NCBI GenBank assembly: GCA_038087015.1
Contig: JASBNA010000058.1
Coordinates: forward strand, 124,001 to 188,000
Source: Cerrena zonata
Taxonomy: Eukaryota > Basidiomycota > Agaricomycetes > Polyporales > Cerrenaceae
Direction: 5' to 3'
Length of the DNA stretch: 64,000 nt
In this document: positions 9,468-18,915 of the stretch, piece after piece
Position numbering within the stretch: the stretch's first letter is position 1
How the letters are laid out: each line of letters begins with the position of its first letter
Notes under the pieces: generated by a model
The model's database searches: none
What the model was told of the DNA's origin: nothing
What the model saw: the letters and a program-made list of their open reading frames with translations, nothing else
Position numbers and translations under genes: made by a program

Positions 9468-11117
9468 CTTGAAGTATAGTCTATTAATGTTCTTTTTCTA
9501 TAAAAAGGAATAGCAAAAAAGATTCAAAATGTTAGTATTACAATCTAAGCGTACTTTTTGAGGGAATTCAATTACTTTTATTTTAACAATTTTTGGAAAT
9601 AAAAGAAATTTAGCACTTTTTCGTTGTGCAATGAAAAAAGTTAATCCTTTTTTGACTTTGTTAGCATGCGTCCTGCATATCGCTGCAGTCACCCAAATTG
9701 AAAAAAAAAAAAAAAAATTAATAAAAAGAAAATAAAAAATAAATTGAAAATTCCCGAGCATAATAATAGTGTATGCAGTACTTCATGCCAGAGTTTTTCC
9801 GGCCAGCGGACCAACAGTACCGTGGGGTGATTCCGCACACGACCCCCCTCAGCGAAAAGAAACGAGCAGCCAGTTGCTGGCACAAACACTAACTCAACTA
9901 ATGAAATAAGTATGCAACTTACGAAAATAATCTGTAAAAAATAGTATGGAAACATGCAAAAGCCAAAGAAAAAATAATACAAAAAAAAAAAAGAATAATT
10001 ACACCGCAGAGAGTTTTTCCGGCTTTCACCTGGGGTACGATCGATACTCCAGTTTTGTTTCTCGTCAACCAACCTCCGGATAAAACATGACACTCCCCTC
10101 CTCGGCATCGCTGGTTTCAGGTAAATATAGTAACTCGACACCGGGGAATCCAAGCGCCCGCGTGTGACTGGCCGGGTAGCCAAAGCAGTCAAAGGTGGTC
10201 CTTTTTACATATCCTTCTCTAACTAAGGTACGTTGGTGGCTCGGAGAAACTTGACTTCGTGGGGTGAGTTGCACACGCCCTCCACCAGATTCTTTTGTTT
10301 TCTGCGTTTCTTTTTTTATCTTTTATTTTTTATCCATTACTTTTTGTTTTTTCGAACTTATTTTTTATGTTTTTTCCATTTCCAACTTCTAGTGTTCTTA
10401 TTTTTTTGAATTTCATTTCCTGTAAAGTTACCGAAAAAAAAAAAAAAAAAAAAATGCAAAAAAAAAAAAAATGTTTTTGGGAATAGGAGTCTTTACAAAT
10501 GCCGGTAAACCATGCTTATCTGTATTCAATAGTAATTTGATTAGAACGGTGGCACAATGCCGATTACTCGACAATTAACTCAATAATTGAAGTTACCATA
10601 AGATATCACCCGCGAGCCCCAGGGTAACACCCCGGGGCACCCAGGTATTCGTTAACCCCAGAATACCCTTGGCTACATGGGTATTGTTCACAAGTTAGTT
10701 AGGCCATTTGTTGGCATACCAGCTGTTATCGCATCAAGTTACTTGGGCACCCTTTGAAACTACAATTGTATTATCCAAGCTTATATTAAACAATCCTATA
10801 TGAAAAGCAAGGTTGGCCGGGAAATCCACCGAGATTCAAACAGATTTTATTATGTTTTTATTTTTTTGCAACGATTGCCGAAACATTCCATTTGCAGAGA
10901 GGTGACTGGCCAGTTCCCCGGGTGTACCCCATGACCCCATAGGATGCCAACGGGTAGATTTGGGGTTGCGAGGGTCACGTTACCTGCGCCCAGAGGGGCG
11001 GAAGAACGAGCGTCTGCCGGTGTTTGGGTCTTCGCCGGAAAAATTATCGTCATTGGCCCCCGCATTTTCGTTTAGCGGTTTTGCTTGCATAGGTTTTTTT
11101 GCAGTTGTGGAGTGGGC
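9468..11117. promoter_or_regulatory. Long MIG1 upstream region with clustered GGGG boxes
   Basis: 1.65 kb between MIG1 and the 3' end of the Zn2Cys6 gene, with no credible gene. GC-rich patches alternate with A/T runs (for example 10437-10452). SYGGGG boxes, the core of the Mig1 site, occur on either strand at 9822, 10030, 10141, 10259, 10617, 10630, 10632, 10656 and 10916. Most lack the AT-rich flank of strong Mig1 sites. Two short sequences recur: gagtttttccggc at 9791 and 10011, and a cgtggggtga...gcacacg element at 9821 and 10258. This fits a large regulatory region, perhaps autoregulated; the inference is untested. Confidence 0.5.
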
Positions 11118-13667
11118 TTATATGATTTTGTTAAAATCAAGCCATTGGTCAAACCATTGTAAGTTTCCTAGGAAATCATCTTTCGGCACATCTTTGCTGA
11201 CTTTCGATTCGTTAGGTTCAAATGATTGAGGATCTGGTGGGTTACCATTTGGTTCGGGATCCACCATTGGATCACTAGTAATAGGGTTATCGTTCAATAA
11301 TTGAATTGATTTTCTTTGTTTTTCGATAAAATCAAACATTTTATCTTGTTTTTCAGAATCATTCGAGTAACCGATTTGGGTAAAGGTAACTTTATTGACA
11401 TCAGAAGAACCGTGGTCGATACCAATCTCATTAATATCTTCGAAAATTTCTTTAAATTTCAAAGATAATATATGGTTAGTAGTTTTCAATGCCCATAGGC
11501 ATTCTTTTGCCATATTAAATCTTTCATTCTTAATGATTTTACCTTGATTATCAATTACAGCCAGTTGATTCAATATAGTTAATAGATTAATTGAACTAGT
11601 AACCAATTTTTTCGATTCTTTAATTAAAACACCTCCATTTATCATTGTGATTGAATTAATCCCAACATTAAAAATTAATAGCATGTTTTGATACCAAGGA
11701 ATGAAAAAACATTCATGTTTATTTAATTGATCCATCAAATGGATTATACCTTGACACGACTCAAGAATCATTTCTAATTTTAAGCCTGGATTATAAAATC
11801 TTCGACCAACGTAATTGAATAATATGGGACCGTGAAATGAAATAATCACGTCATAAAAATGTAGTTTAACTTGGGTTTTAATAACTGGAGATATTTCATC
11901 ATCACCATCTTTAAATATATCATCATTACTAAATCCATAATCATTTAGCCAATCTTTCAATTTATATATTTTTGTATTAACTTGTTGCATTTTGATGAAA
12001 TCCAAACTATCGTGTTTTGAAGTATGTAAGAAATTAGCCACTATGGCAAATTGTAACATTAAAAACGCTGGTTTAGTTATCCAATCATCACTGGTTAATT
12101 CTTTCTCAATATCATCTAAATGGGGGGTTTTCCTGGTTATTTGATGATCATGAAACCCACTATATCTGCCATTTTGTAATCCAAATAATCGATCGAATGT
12201 ATAAGCACTCCAAAAAATTCGTTTCGCTTTTAATATTTCATAAGGACTAACATTCACAATTCTCCGGTCTTCAATGAACAAACCCATTGATTCACTCATT
12301 GATATTGCGCTTTTCAAAGCCTTATAACTTGATATTTGTCGATGACTTACTCTTAAATATAACGTTATTAATAACCAGCTTTGAATTAATTCAAATGACT
12401 CCCACTCAAAACTTAAACCGGATATAATTTTATAACTATAATTAAATAATATTTCTTCAATTTTTAGACTTTCTATGTTTGGACCATTTCTATTGTTAAA
12501 TTCAATAAATCTTATCGATAATACATAAATTAAACTTAACATTGCTGTAAATAGCTTTGTTTGATTCGTCTTTTCATTTCTAACTTTTAATTTATCATAT
12601 ACTTCAATTTGTTCTCTTACTATTCGTTCATGTAAAATTGCAAATAATGGATTTATTTCTTTGAAAAAATAATCAATATAATATGTTTTTGGTTTCGGTA
12701 ATTGAAATTCTGGTAATTCTGGTAATCTTTCAGATTTTATATAGTTAACTCCTGACATATTCCATCCAAAATATTGCATTCTAGGTAATGTTATTTGACT
12801 TTTGGATTCTTCACTTAATGATGAATAAATTGAGTTATTTAATTGCATTGGTAACATGAATTGATGTCTTTTACTAAATCTCCATTTTAATGAAGGTAAT
12901 TTAGGGAATTCATTCAATCCTTCTTGTTCTTCAATTTCAATATTTTTGAACTTACTTGACGAATTATTTGATAATAAATGTTCTAGATATTGTATTCGAT
13001 TTTCTAAATGATTTATATAATTACTCTCATGTTTGGTTTCACTTGTTTTGTTTTCGTTTGGGGATAGCGATTCTGATTCGTGTAGTGGCGATTCTTCTTT
13101 TATCTTAGCCTTCTTATTTGGTGGTTGATTATAGCTATCGCTATAATCACAAACCCGATTATGTTTCAAACATCTATTGCATGGTTTTTCACCATTACAT
13201 TTAGTCTTTTGATTTCGACATGATTTGCATGCTTTGCTTACTCTAAGTCTAGCTTTGTTTGTTTGAGGAGCTTCCAGTAGATGCTGCTGCTGTTGTACAG
13301 AATGTACCTGGTGTCCTTGATGTGCTTGATGTGCTTGATGTGCTTGATGTGTTTGAGGAACTTGATGAATTTGCTGTGCTTGCGGCTGTTGCTGCGGCTG
13401 TTGCTGCTGTTGCTGCTGCTGATAATGCACTTGATAGTAGTCCTGGGGTTGTAATGGTAACACTCCGGTGGCCGGAGGAGTTGGTCCAGGCATCCCGAAA
13501 CGATTCAACTGAGGAAGATAGTTTGGGTTTTGATTTTTCATTGAAGATACGGCTTGTGGAGGAGGATTATCTGGAGTAGACTGATTCAGAGGTAGCGTTG
13601 GAGGAATATTTGCCATATTCAGAGGATGGTTAGCATTGGGCAAGCCATTTGTATAACTGTTATGCAT
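11118..13667 (-). CDS. Zn2Cys6 transcription factor with Gln/His-rich N-terminus
   Basis: Fungal binuclear zinc-cluster regulator, 849 residues. The zinc cluster runs from Cys147 to Cys173 (KACKSCRNQKTKCNGEKPC, then NRCLKHNRVC), with the six Cys spaced 2-6-5-2-6. Before it lie a Pro/Asn-rich stretch, a poly-Gln run, and a His-Gln-Ala repeat at about residues 86-138. A basic patch (KKAKIKEE) and a short coiled coil (HLENRIQYLEHLL) follow. The middle is a fungal transcription-factor domain (FFKEINPLFAILHERIV; MGLFIEDRRI). The C-terminus ends in an aromatic acidic stretch (LQWFDQWLDF) that could activate transcription. ATG at 13667 is confirmed. I cannot assign an orthologue; its targets are unknown. 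Confidence 0.88.
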   Translation of the reverse strand: MHNSYTNGLPNANHPLNMANIPPTLPLNQSTPDNPPPQAVSSMKNQNPNYLPQLNRFGMPGPTPPATGVLPLQPQDYYQVHYQQQQQQQQPQQQPQAQQIHQVPQTHQAHQAHQAHQGHQVHSVQQQQHLLEAPQTNKARLRVSKACKSCRNQKTKCNGEKPCNRCLKHNRVCDYSDSYNQPPNKKAKIKEESPLHESESLSPNENKTSETKHESNYINHLENRIQYLEHLLSNNSSSKFKNIEIEEQEGLNEFPKLPSLKWRFSKRHQFMLPMQLNNSIYSSLSEESKSQITLPRMQYFGWNMSGVNYIKSERLPELPEFQLPKPKTYYIDYFFKEINPLFAILHERIVREQIEVYDKLKVRNEKTNQTKLFTAMLSLIYVLSIRFIEFNNRNGPNIESLKIEEILFNYSYKIISGLSFEWESFELIQSWLLITLYLRVSHRQISSYKALKSAISMSESMGLFIEDRRIVNVSPYEILKAKRIFWSAYTFDRLFGLQNGRYSGFHDHQITRKTPHLDDIEKELTSDDWITKPAFLMLQFAIVANFLHTSKHDSLDFIKMQQVNTKIYKLKDWLNDYGFSNDDIFKDGDDEISPVIKTQVKLHFYDVIISFHGPILFNYVGRRFYNPGLKLEMILESCQGIIHLMDQLNKHECFFIPWYQNMLLIFNVGINSITMINGGVLIKESKKLVTSSINLLTILNQLAVIDNQGKIIKNERFNMAKECLWALKTTNHILSLKFKEIFEDINEIGIDHGSSDVNKVTFTQIGYSNDSEKQDKMFDFIEKQRKSIQLLNDNPITSDPMVDPEPNGNPPDPQSFEPNESKVSKDVPKDDFLGNLQWFDQWLDFNKII

Positions 13668-14017
13668 TATACTTTACCCAAACAACTCCAAATAACTAGA
13701 GTTTTAATTTATTTGGGTTTATGTATCTATATATAAAATAGATATGTCAAAATTGTGAAAAAGCGAGGCGCGACACGACCAAAAAAAGAAGGTTAATTTT
13801 ATCAAAAGAATCACATTACTAAGACAAAAAGACCTAGAGTTACTTTATTAATTAATAAACTTACAAATTAATTTATCGATGGAATTTACAAGCAAAAAAG
13901 AAATTAAGTGTAGAACCTAAGATATAGCTATGATTATAATATACACACACAAGTAAATAAAGGCAAAATATAAATACAAAGTTAGAAAATGAAATAGAAT
14001 GAAAAGAAAGTCAATTA
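13668..14017. other. SFK1 3' / zinc-cluster gene promoter
   Basis: 350 bp between two minus-strand genes: terminator of SFK1 and promoter of the zinc-cluster gene. AT-rich, with a GC-rich stretch at 13760-13780. No recognised motif. Confidence 0.55.
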
Positions 14018-15127
14018 TTAATCTCTAGTCAAGGCGGAAGCCGGTTGTTCTGGTTCTTTTTGCATATTATACAAGGTATCTTCAGCGTTTGATGGGCCTT
14101 TTATATGGTGAGGAGCGTTTGGGTTATAACGATGGGAATTATAGGTAGGAACGTCTTGGGAAGGACCGGATTCGACTGGACCTCTATAATTTTGGTTAAA
14201 GTTATCATCATGATTGATTAAATGGTTATTTTCGGCATTTACATAGGTGCCATGATCCGAGGTTGTAGTGGAAGAGTTTTGATCATTTTTTTCATGAGCA
14301 GCACCCATATAAGTACCGGTATGGTTATCGTAAGCAGGGTACATTTCAGGATGTCTAATTTGATAGTGTTTAACCGCAGAGGGAAACAAATCAATGGCCC
14401 ACATCACAAGAACAAAGCCGTACCAGAAGGAAATAGCCCATTCAAAAGCAGCCGAAGGAGATAATTCATCGTTATACATAAGAGCACCAAAACAAACTGC
14501 AAAGACAACAGCAAGACATAACCAAACCACCTTCATAAAGAAAGAAACCATATATAAATTAGCCCATTTATGTTGACCGAAAAAGACACGTTCATGGTTT
14601 GGGCATAATCTTGAAGGGAAATTACCAAAGATAAAAGTATTAAAATCATTGAAAAGACAAGCTAAAAAGGAACCAGCAATGAAAATCCCAACCATGGAAA
14701 AATGAACGTTATGGAAATTATTGGTATTAAAGATAGCCGTGAATAAAATCCCCAATTGACCAATAACAGCACAAACAATCGAAACAATTGCAAAAATTGG
14801 TTGTTTATTGGAAACATAAGGTTGCAATTTAATCTTCCTACGTAAAATATATTCCAATAAAAGAGTCCCAACGAAAAAAATCCCTTGGAACCCAGCACAA
14901 GCAATAAACAAAGGCTGCAAATTAGTAGCACCAATATCACTAATATAAACTGGATCTTGATGAACACCACCCATAAATTTATAAATTGGGCGACCTTGAG
15001 CACCCCAGCAAGTAAGCATTGCAATTAACATCCCCCACCATACTATTAGAGAAATTGCTGGAACCAAGTAGTAATGGATTTTTTTAAACCGAAGTAAACG
15101 GGGCGTGCTATGAGCGTCTTCAAACAT
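14018..15127 (-). CDS. SFK1: Sfk1-type plasma-membrane protein (Frag1/DRAM/Sfk1 family)
   Basis: Multi-pass membrane protein linked in yeast to plasma-membrane phosphoinositide (Stt4) signalling and lipid asymmetry. The 369 residues carry about six hydrophobic segments: around residues 19-42 (YYLVPAISLIVWWGMLIAML), 72-92, 105-125, 143-160, 190-215 and 225-245. The C-terminal tail of about 110 residues is hydrophilic and Asn/His/Pro-rich. The segment FNTFIFGNFPSRLCPNHERV between TM4 and TM5 is typical of the family. ATG at 15127 is confirmed. Upstream is a long 2.4-kb divergent region shared with the second CLG1-type cyclin. Confidence 0.85.
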   Translation of the reverse strand: MFEDAHSTPRLLRFKKIHYYLVPAISLIVWWGMLIAMLTCWGAQGRPIYKFMGGVHQDPVYISDIGATNLQPLFIACAGFQGIFFVGTLLLEYILRRKIKLQPYVSNKQPIFAIVSIVCAVIGQLGILFTAIFNTNNFHNVHFSMVGIFIAGSFLACLFNDFNTFIFGNFPSRLCPNHERVFFGQHKWANLYMVSFFMKVVWLCLAVVFAVCFGALMYNDELSPSAAFEWAISFWYGFVLVMWAIDLFPSAVKHYQIRHPEMYPAYDNHTGTYMGAAHEKNDQNSSTTTSDHGTYVNAENNHLINHDDNFNQNYRGPVESGPSQDVPTYNSHRYNPNAPHHIKGPSNAEDTLYNMQKEPEQPASALTRD

Positions 15128-15466
15128 GGTTTAATGATATCTAAATGTCTTTTATAAAAAAATCAATCTTCCAAGATGGGATTTTATATTAGGAAAAGAT
15201 GCACACGATGAGAAAACCGGTTAAAAAATATCGTCAAAAAAGAGCTGTCAGAAAACTTCTCAACGATCTAAAGCTTAAGAAGAAGTAGCTAGAAACCACC
15301 TGGGATAAGTAAAACAAGTAGTAGATGAATCAGTTATATGATCAATAGAATAATAAAAGAAAACGTGAATAGGCGAAGTTGATTTAATATATACACCGAT
15401 CCCTAGGCCATAAACCATAAGAGAGACAAAAGAACAAGAGAACAAAAGGGCTAACAAAACCAAAAC

Positions 15467-15467
<1 letters not shown>

Positions 15468-15497
<30 letters not shown>
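15468..15497. repeat. Poly-A tract, 30 bp
   Basis: Uninterrupted run of 30 A on the plus strand, about 340 bp upstream of the SFK1 ATG. The exact length is doubtful given the homopolymer problems elsewhere in the window. Confidence 0.9.
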
Positions 15498-15500
<3 letters not shown>

Positions 15501-15580
15501 TGAGAGGAAAAAAGAAAAAAAAGCAGCCAGAATAAGCTGGAAAAGCTAAAAAAAGGCAACAAGAAAGAATAAGAACAAAG

Positions 15581-15784
15581 ATGATTGAATAATTACAAAG
15601 AAACTATCCAAAATTAAACAACTTGATCAAGAAAGAAGATTTAATTTGGAAAGATAAAGAAAAATTAAGGGTATTATGGATAGTTATTGTATTATATAAG
15701 AGGCATCGAACTGAAATTGATCAAGTTGAAACTGAGCAAGCAATCCTTGCTATTTGTGACTTGGTTTATAGACCAGGTCACTGA
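15581..15784 (+). pseudogene. Possible broken small gene of unknown function
   Basis: ATG at 15581 is followed three codons later by an in-frame TAA. The same frame then stays open for 63 codons to a TGA at 15782-15784. The translated stretch looks coding rather than random: LQRNYPKLNNLIKKEDLIWK, then DKEKLRVLWIVIVLYKRHRT, then EIDQVETEQAILAICDLVYR. Codon use resembles neighbouring genes. I recognise no family. It could be a nonsense-mutated gene, an exon of an unrecognised spliced gene, or chance. Confidence 0.22.
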
Positions 15785-16216
15785 GCAAATGGATTAGTAG
15801 ACTAGACTGAAGGGTAGAAGAGTAGACTGAAATTAGACTGACTAGACTGTAGAGTACCCTGGTTGACCAGGCTTGAGAGGATGTAGTCGACTGGTGTTTA
15901 AAAAGTAAGTCGTACTACAAAATGCTAAATTGGGATCAAATGGCTGAGTAAGGCTATGGTTTACAATAGACCCTTGGTCATTAGACAATATACCAAAAGG
16001 GCATTTTAACAATGCAAGTTATCTAGTGAGACAAGAATACACCCATCGATCAGTAACATGATACTTATACTCGGGAGTTTCTGGTGGATGCTTGCCGGTA
16101 CTTATATGCTCCCGAGAAGCACATCCGTACCTCCCACAAAGGCCTGTTCTTGTGGCCGCACCTACATTGGTGCAATTACAGGTCAGCTGGCACGATCACT
16201 GACAATACTTACAGTG

Positions 16217-16355
16217 TACTGGCACTGATACTTGTACTGGCACTGATACTTGTACTGGCACTGATACTTGTACTGGCACTGATACTTGTACTGGCACTGA
16301 TACTTGTACTGGCACTGATACTTGTACTGGCACTGATACTTGTACTGGCACTGAC
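16217..16355. repeat. 18-bp minisatellite, 7.7 copies
   Basis: Seven perfect copies of tactggcactgatacttg (16217-16342) plus a 12-13 bp partial copy. The unit is a multiple of 3, so the plus strand reads as a repeated Leu-Ile-Leu-Val-Leu-Ala hexapeptide. It lies in an open frame (16084-16383) that has no other gene-like property, and I do not call that frame a gene. Confidence 0.93.
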
Positions 16356-17430
16356 GATACTGACACTAGGACTCACAATCTAGCACTGCAGACAGCACTG
16401 CTAAAAGGTTAGGGTATGTAGTATTTATAATAATATTCAGCAATACTTCTGTTATGAGGTGTTCAATTCAAGCGGGGCGTGCGCGGCCCGGAACCCATTC
16501 CAGCACAACAACCTTGAACAAAGCCAACAAGGCCAACAAAGCTTACAAAGGTGAATGTGAATTTAGACTTACGAAGCAAATCTTGAAGTTATAGGGTGAA
16601 GCTAAACTAACGAAGCAAACGTGTGAAGTTAAAAAGAGGGAAGTTAAAGTTATGTAAAGTGCTTATGAAATGAAATGAATAATAAATGAATAAATAAATA
16701 AATAAATAATAAGTGAATATATGTAAAGCACTTAGTGTACGGATGTCGAGCCGGGGTCTACCCCGACAGGAATCTAGATGCTTGACTAGTAGTATAAATA
16801 AATTTAAGTACAAAATATCCAGCAAGAATAATACGAATAAAGCGTAGAGGGTAAAGACAAGAAGCACAAGCAAAAGCAAGAAATCCTCGCAAGAAATCGT
16901 CGCAAGAAATGCAAGAAATCCTGGCAAGCATTATAAACCTCCTATTAAGCTAAGCCAAAATGAAATTAAAATCGGAATTAATACCTTAGTGAATAATACA
17001 TACAATAACAACTAAACAAAAAGTAATACAAAAAATGAAAAAGAAAACAAGTGGTCCGTTGTAACCGATTTACTTTTGTCATGGACGACCTTTTGGTGCC
17101 TTTTATTTGTCTGAAAATCCCATTATTTTCCAATAATGCCCTTTTTGCCCATTTATTATTTATCTGCAATACAATAAAAAGTTTAATGATGACCAAATTG
17201 GCCTGTGCGACGTACCTAAGGTGACATTAATGAAGTATCGGATTACGAACTTGTCTTTTGCAATGCGTTGACCCAAAAACAGATCTGCCATTTTATTTTT
17301 GGGTTGGGTGGTGCATGGGCTTCTAGGCTTTATTTCATGTTAATGTTGCAAAACTAAATTACAATTATCAAGACTCCTACAGATGAAACATTGATTGTAC
17401 AGAATGTCGTATAGTTTCTTTTGTAGATGA

Positions 17431-17453
17431 TATATATATATATATATATATAT
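17431..17453. repeat. TA dinucleotide microsatellite
   Basis: About eleven TA repeats, 45 bp upstream of the cyclin ATG at 17498; it may overlap its core promoter. Confidence 0.9.
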
Positions 17454-17497
17454 TAGAATATGTTGGCATAAACATTTATCCAGTTTGATTCACCAAG

Positions 17498-18226
17498 ATG
17501 ACCCATACTACTTATCTAAGGTGTTGTTGGAAACTATTTAACCAATCCAATGATGAACAGTTTAATAATTTTATGAATAAATACTCAGGTTTTTTAACCA
17601 ATTTAATCAATATCCTAAAATTGAAAGATGTTAATATAGTATTAAGCTTATACTATCTTTACAAATATAACTTGAACCAAATTAATCACGTTAATATCGA
17701 AGATGACTTAAGTCTATTCACCAATTTAGTAATAATAAGTTTAATTCTTTCCAATAAAACATTTAACGACCAATCATACACTTTGAAGACCTGGAAAAAT
17801 ATAATTAATGAACAGGACTATAAAATATCCCTCCCATTATTAAATCAATTAGAAAATCATTTTTTAACCGTGACAAATTACCAAGTAAATTTTAATAAAA
17901 TCGATCAGGACGATCATTTTTGGAATTCCTTTGATTGTTCAAACGCAACCATTTGTTATTTTAGAAAAATTGTCTCTAGGGATATTTTCACCAGTGGGTC
18001 TTCCTTCACCCATAAGACCTGCACTCCAACCGCTCCTTCTTCGGTAATTTCCACTCCAATTAAAACCATTATGAAGACTCCTTATTTGGCCTACACCCAA
18101 TTCACTAATTATAACTACTCGTCGCCTCTAGAACCTCCTAAAAAACGTCTTAAATGCAATTCCTACAATCCCTACAACTACAATAATAATCCATATATAT
18201 ACAATCCATACATCAGTCATTATTAG
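17498..18226 (+). CDS. CLG1-type cyclin-like protein, copy B (diverged)
   Basis: 242 residues; ATG at 17498 confirmed. It aligns with the cyclin box of the gene at 5105-6292: LFTNLVIISLILSNKTFNDQ plus SYTLKTW here against IFTKLTIALILANKFNDDNT plus FTNRSW there, and FLTVTNYQVNF against LTECKWQLNV. Both proteins end in Ser/Pro/Tyr/Asn-rich tails with YSSPL and NPYNYN-like motifs. This copy lacks the long Pro/Gln N-terminus and is more diverged. It is probably a paralogue arising by duplication, acting as a Pho85-type cyclin or as a decayed, re-purposed relative. Confidence is good for homology and low for function. Confidence 0.68.
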   Translation: MTHTTYLRCCWKLFNQSNDEQFNNFMNKYSGFLTNLINILKLKDVNIVLSLYYLYKYNLNQINHVNIEDDLSLFTNLVIISLILSNKTFNDQSYTLKTWKNIINEQDYKISLPLLNQLENHFLTVTNYQVNFNKIDQDDHFWNSFDCSNATICYFRKIVSRDIFTSGSSFTHKTCTPTAPSSVISTPIKTIMKTPYLAYTQFTNYNYSSPLEPPKKRLKCNSYNPYNYNNNPYIYNPYISHY

Positions 18227-18361
18227 GCATCTCCGCGCGCACGCCCGTACCCACAGGATAATATATTTATTTCTTTTCTGCTTATAGCTCATCTCATGCA
18301 TTTTATGATTTTAATGAACATTTATTTATTACGACTTTTTAATACGACTTTTTATTATTCC

Positions 18362-18482
18362 TTTTTTTGTTTTTTGTTTTTTTGTTTTTTGTTTTTTGTT
18401 TTTTGTTTTTTGTTTTTTGTTTTTTGTTTTTTTGTTTTTTTGTTTTTTTGTTTTTTTGTTTTTTGTTTTTTGTTTTTTGTTT
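18362..18482. repeat. T6-7G tandem tract in front of HIT1
   Basis: About sixteen units of six or seven T followed by one G, ending some 35 bp before the HIT1 ATG. In-frame translation gives an artefactual Phe/Leu/Val/Cys-rich extension of HIT1, so the start was placed at 18517. It is probably part of the promoter or leader. Confidence 0.9.
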
Positions 18483-18516
18483 TCTGCTTTCTGTTCTGTT
18501 TTCTGTTGCCTGTAGC

Positions 18517-18915
18517 ATGATTTGTAAAGTTTGTGGTGAACATGAATCAAAGTACAAGTGTCCGGTGTGCATGGTGAAGTATTGTTCTTTGGCCTGTTAC
18601 CGAAACCATCAGCATGAAAACACCGAACGGTTGGAAACAAAAAAAGATGAATGGGTTCCGGCTGGTGGAGACGATAAGTTTGCGCTGGTGTTGAATGATC
18701 CCGCAATCCAGTCGATGTTAAAGTATAAATCACTACAAGTACACCTACTATCTATTATCAAGATCCTTAAAAGTGATGATTTTACCAATGAAACAACTAC
18801 CGAAGGTAAACGGGAAATTGCTAATCTAAAATTATGTAATTTGAGAATTGGTGGTAGTGAAGAAAATGAATTAGTGGAAGATTTTATAAATGTTTTTTTA
18901 AATTTATATTCATGA
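18517..18915 (+). CDS. HIT1: HIT-type zinc-finger protein Hit1 (box C/D snoRNP assembly)
   Basis: Small nuclear protein that with Rsa1 helps assemble box C/D snoRNPs. The 132-residue product begins with a zf-HIT domain: Cys3, Cys6, Cys15, Cys18, Cys23, Cys27, His31 and His33 as ligands (MICKVCGEHESKYKCPVCMV, then KYCSLACYRNHQH). The middle segment LNDPAIQSMLKYKSLQVHLL is typical of the Hit1/ZNHIT3 group. Start chosen at 18517 because the open frame before it is only a T6-7G repeat and the zinc finger follows at once. The stop overlaps the last six bases of the convergent SMP-30 gene. Confidence 0.85.
   Translation: MICKVCGEHESKYKCPVCMVKYCSLACYRNHQHENTERLETKKDEWVPAGGDDKFALVLNDPAIQSMLKYKSLQVHLLSIIKILKSDDFTNETTTEGKREIANLKLCNLRIGGSEENELVEDFINVFLNLYS

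Larger units (their letters stand above)
15128..17497. other. Long divergent intergenic region SFK1 / CLG1-type copy B
   Basis: 2.37 kb. Contents: a 30-A run (15468-15497), a possible broken small gene (15581-15784), four copies of tagactga-like octamers (15803-15850), a GC-rich stretch near 16470-16495, an 18-bp minisatellite (16217-16355), a tetranucleotide AAAT-type run near 16690-16710, a small hairpin of cgggg/ccccg (16752-16765), and a TA repeat (17431-17453) about 45 bp before the cyclin ATG. No intact gene was recognised. Confidence 0.65.

Noticed and set aside
10801..10870. tRNA-like box (gagattcaaac) on the minus strand
   Set aside because: No matching A box, acceptor stem or cloverleaf could be formed around it.
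16084..16383. 99-codon open frame with repeated LILVLA
   Set aside because: Created by the 18-bp minisatellite, and nothing else in the frame looks like protein.
15790..16600. Ty/LTR remnant
   Set aside because: No TG...CA ends with target-site duplication, no primer-binding site, and no retroelement coding trace found.
18339..18733. Lys/Asn/Gln-rich minus-strand frames opposite HIT1
   Set aside because: Translation of the complementary A-rich simple repeat, overlapping a clear zinc-finger gene.
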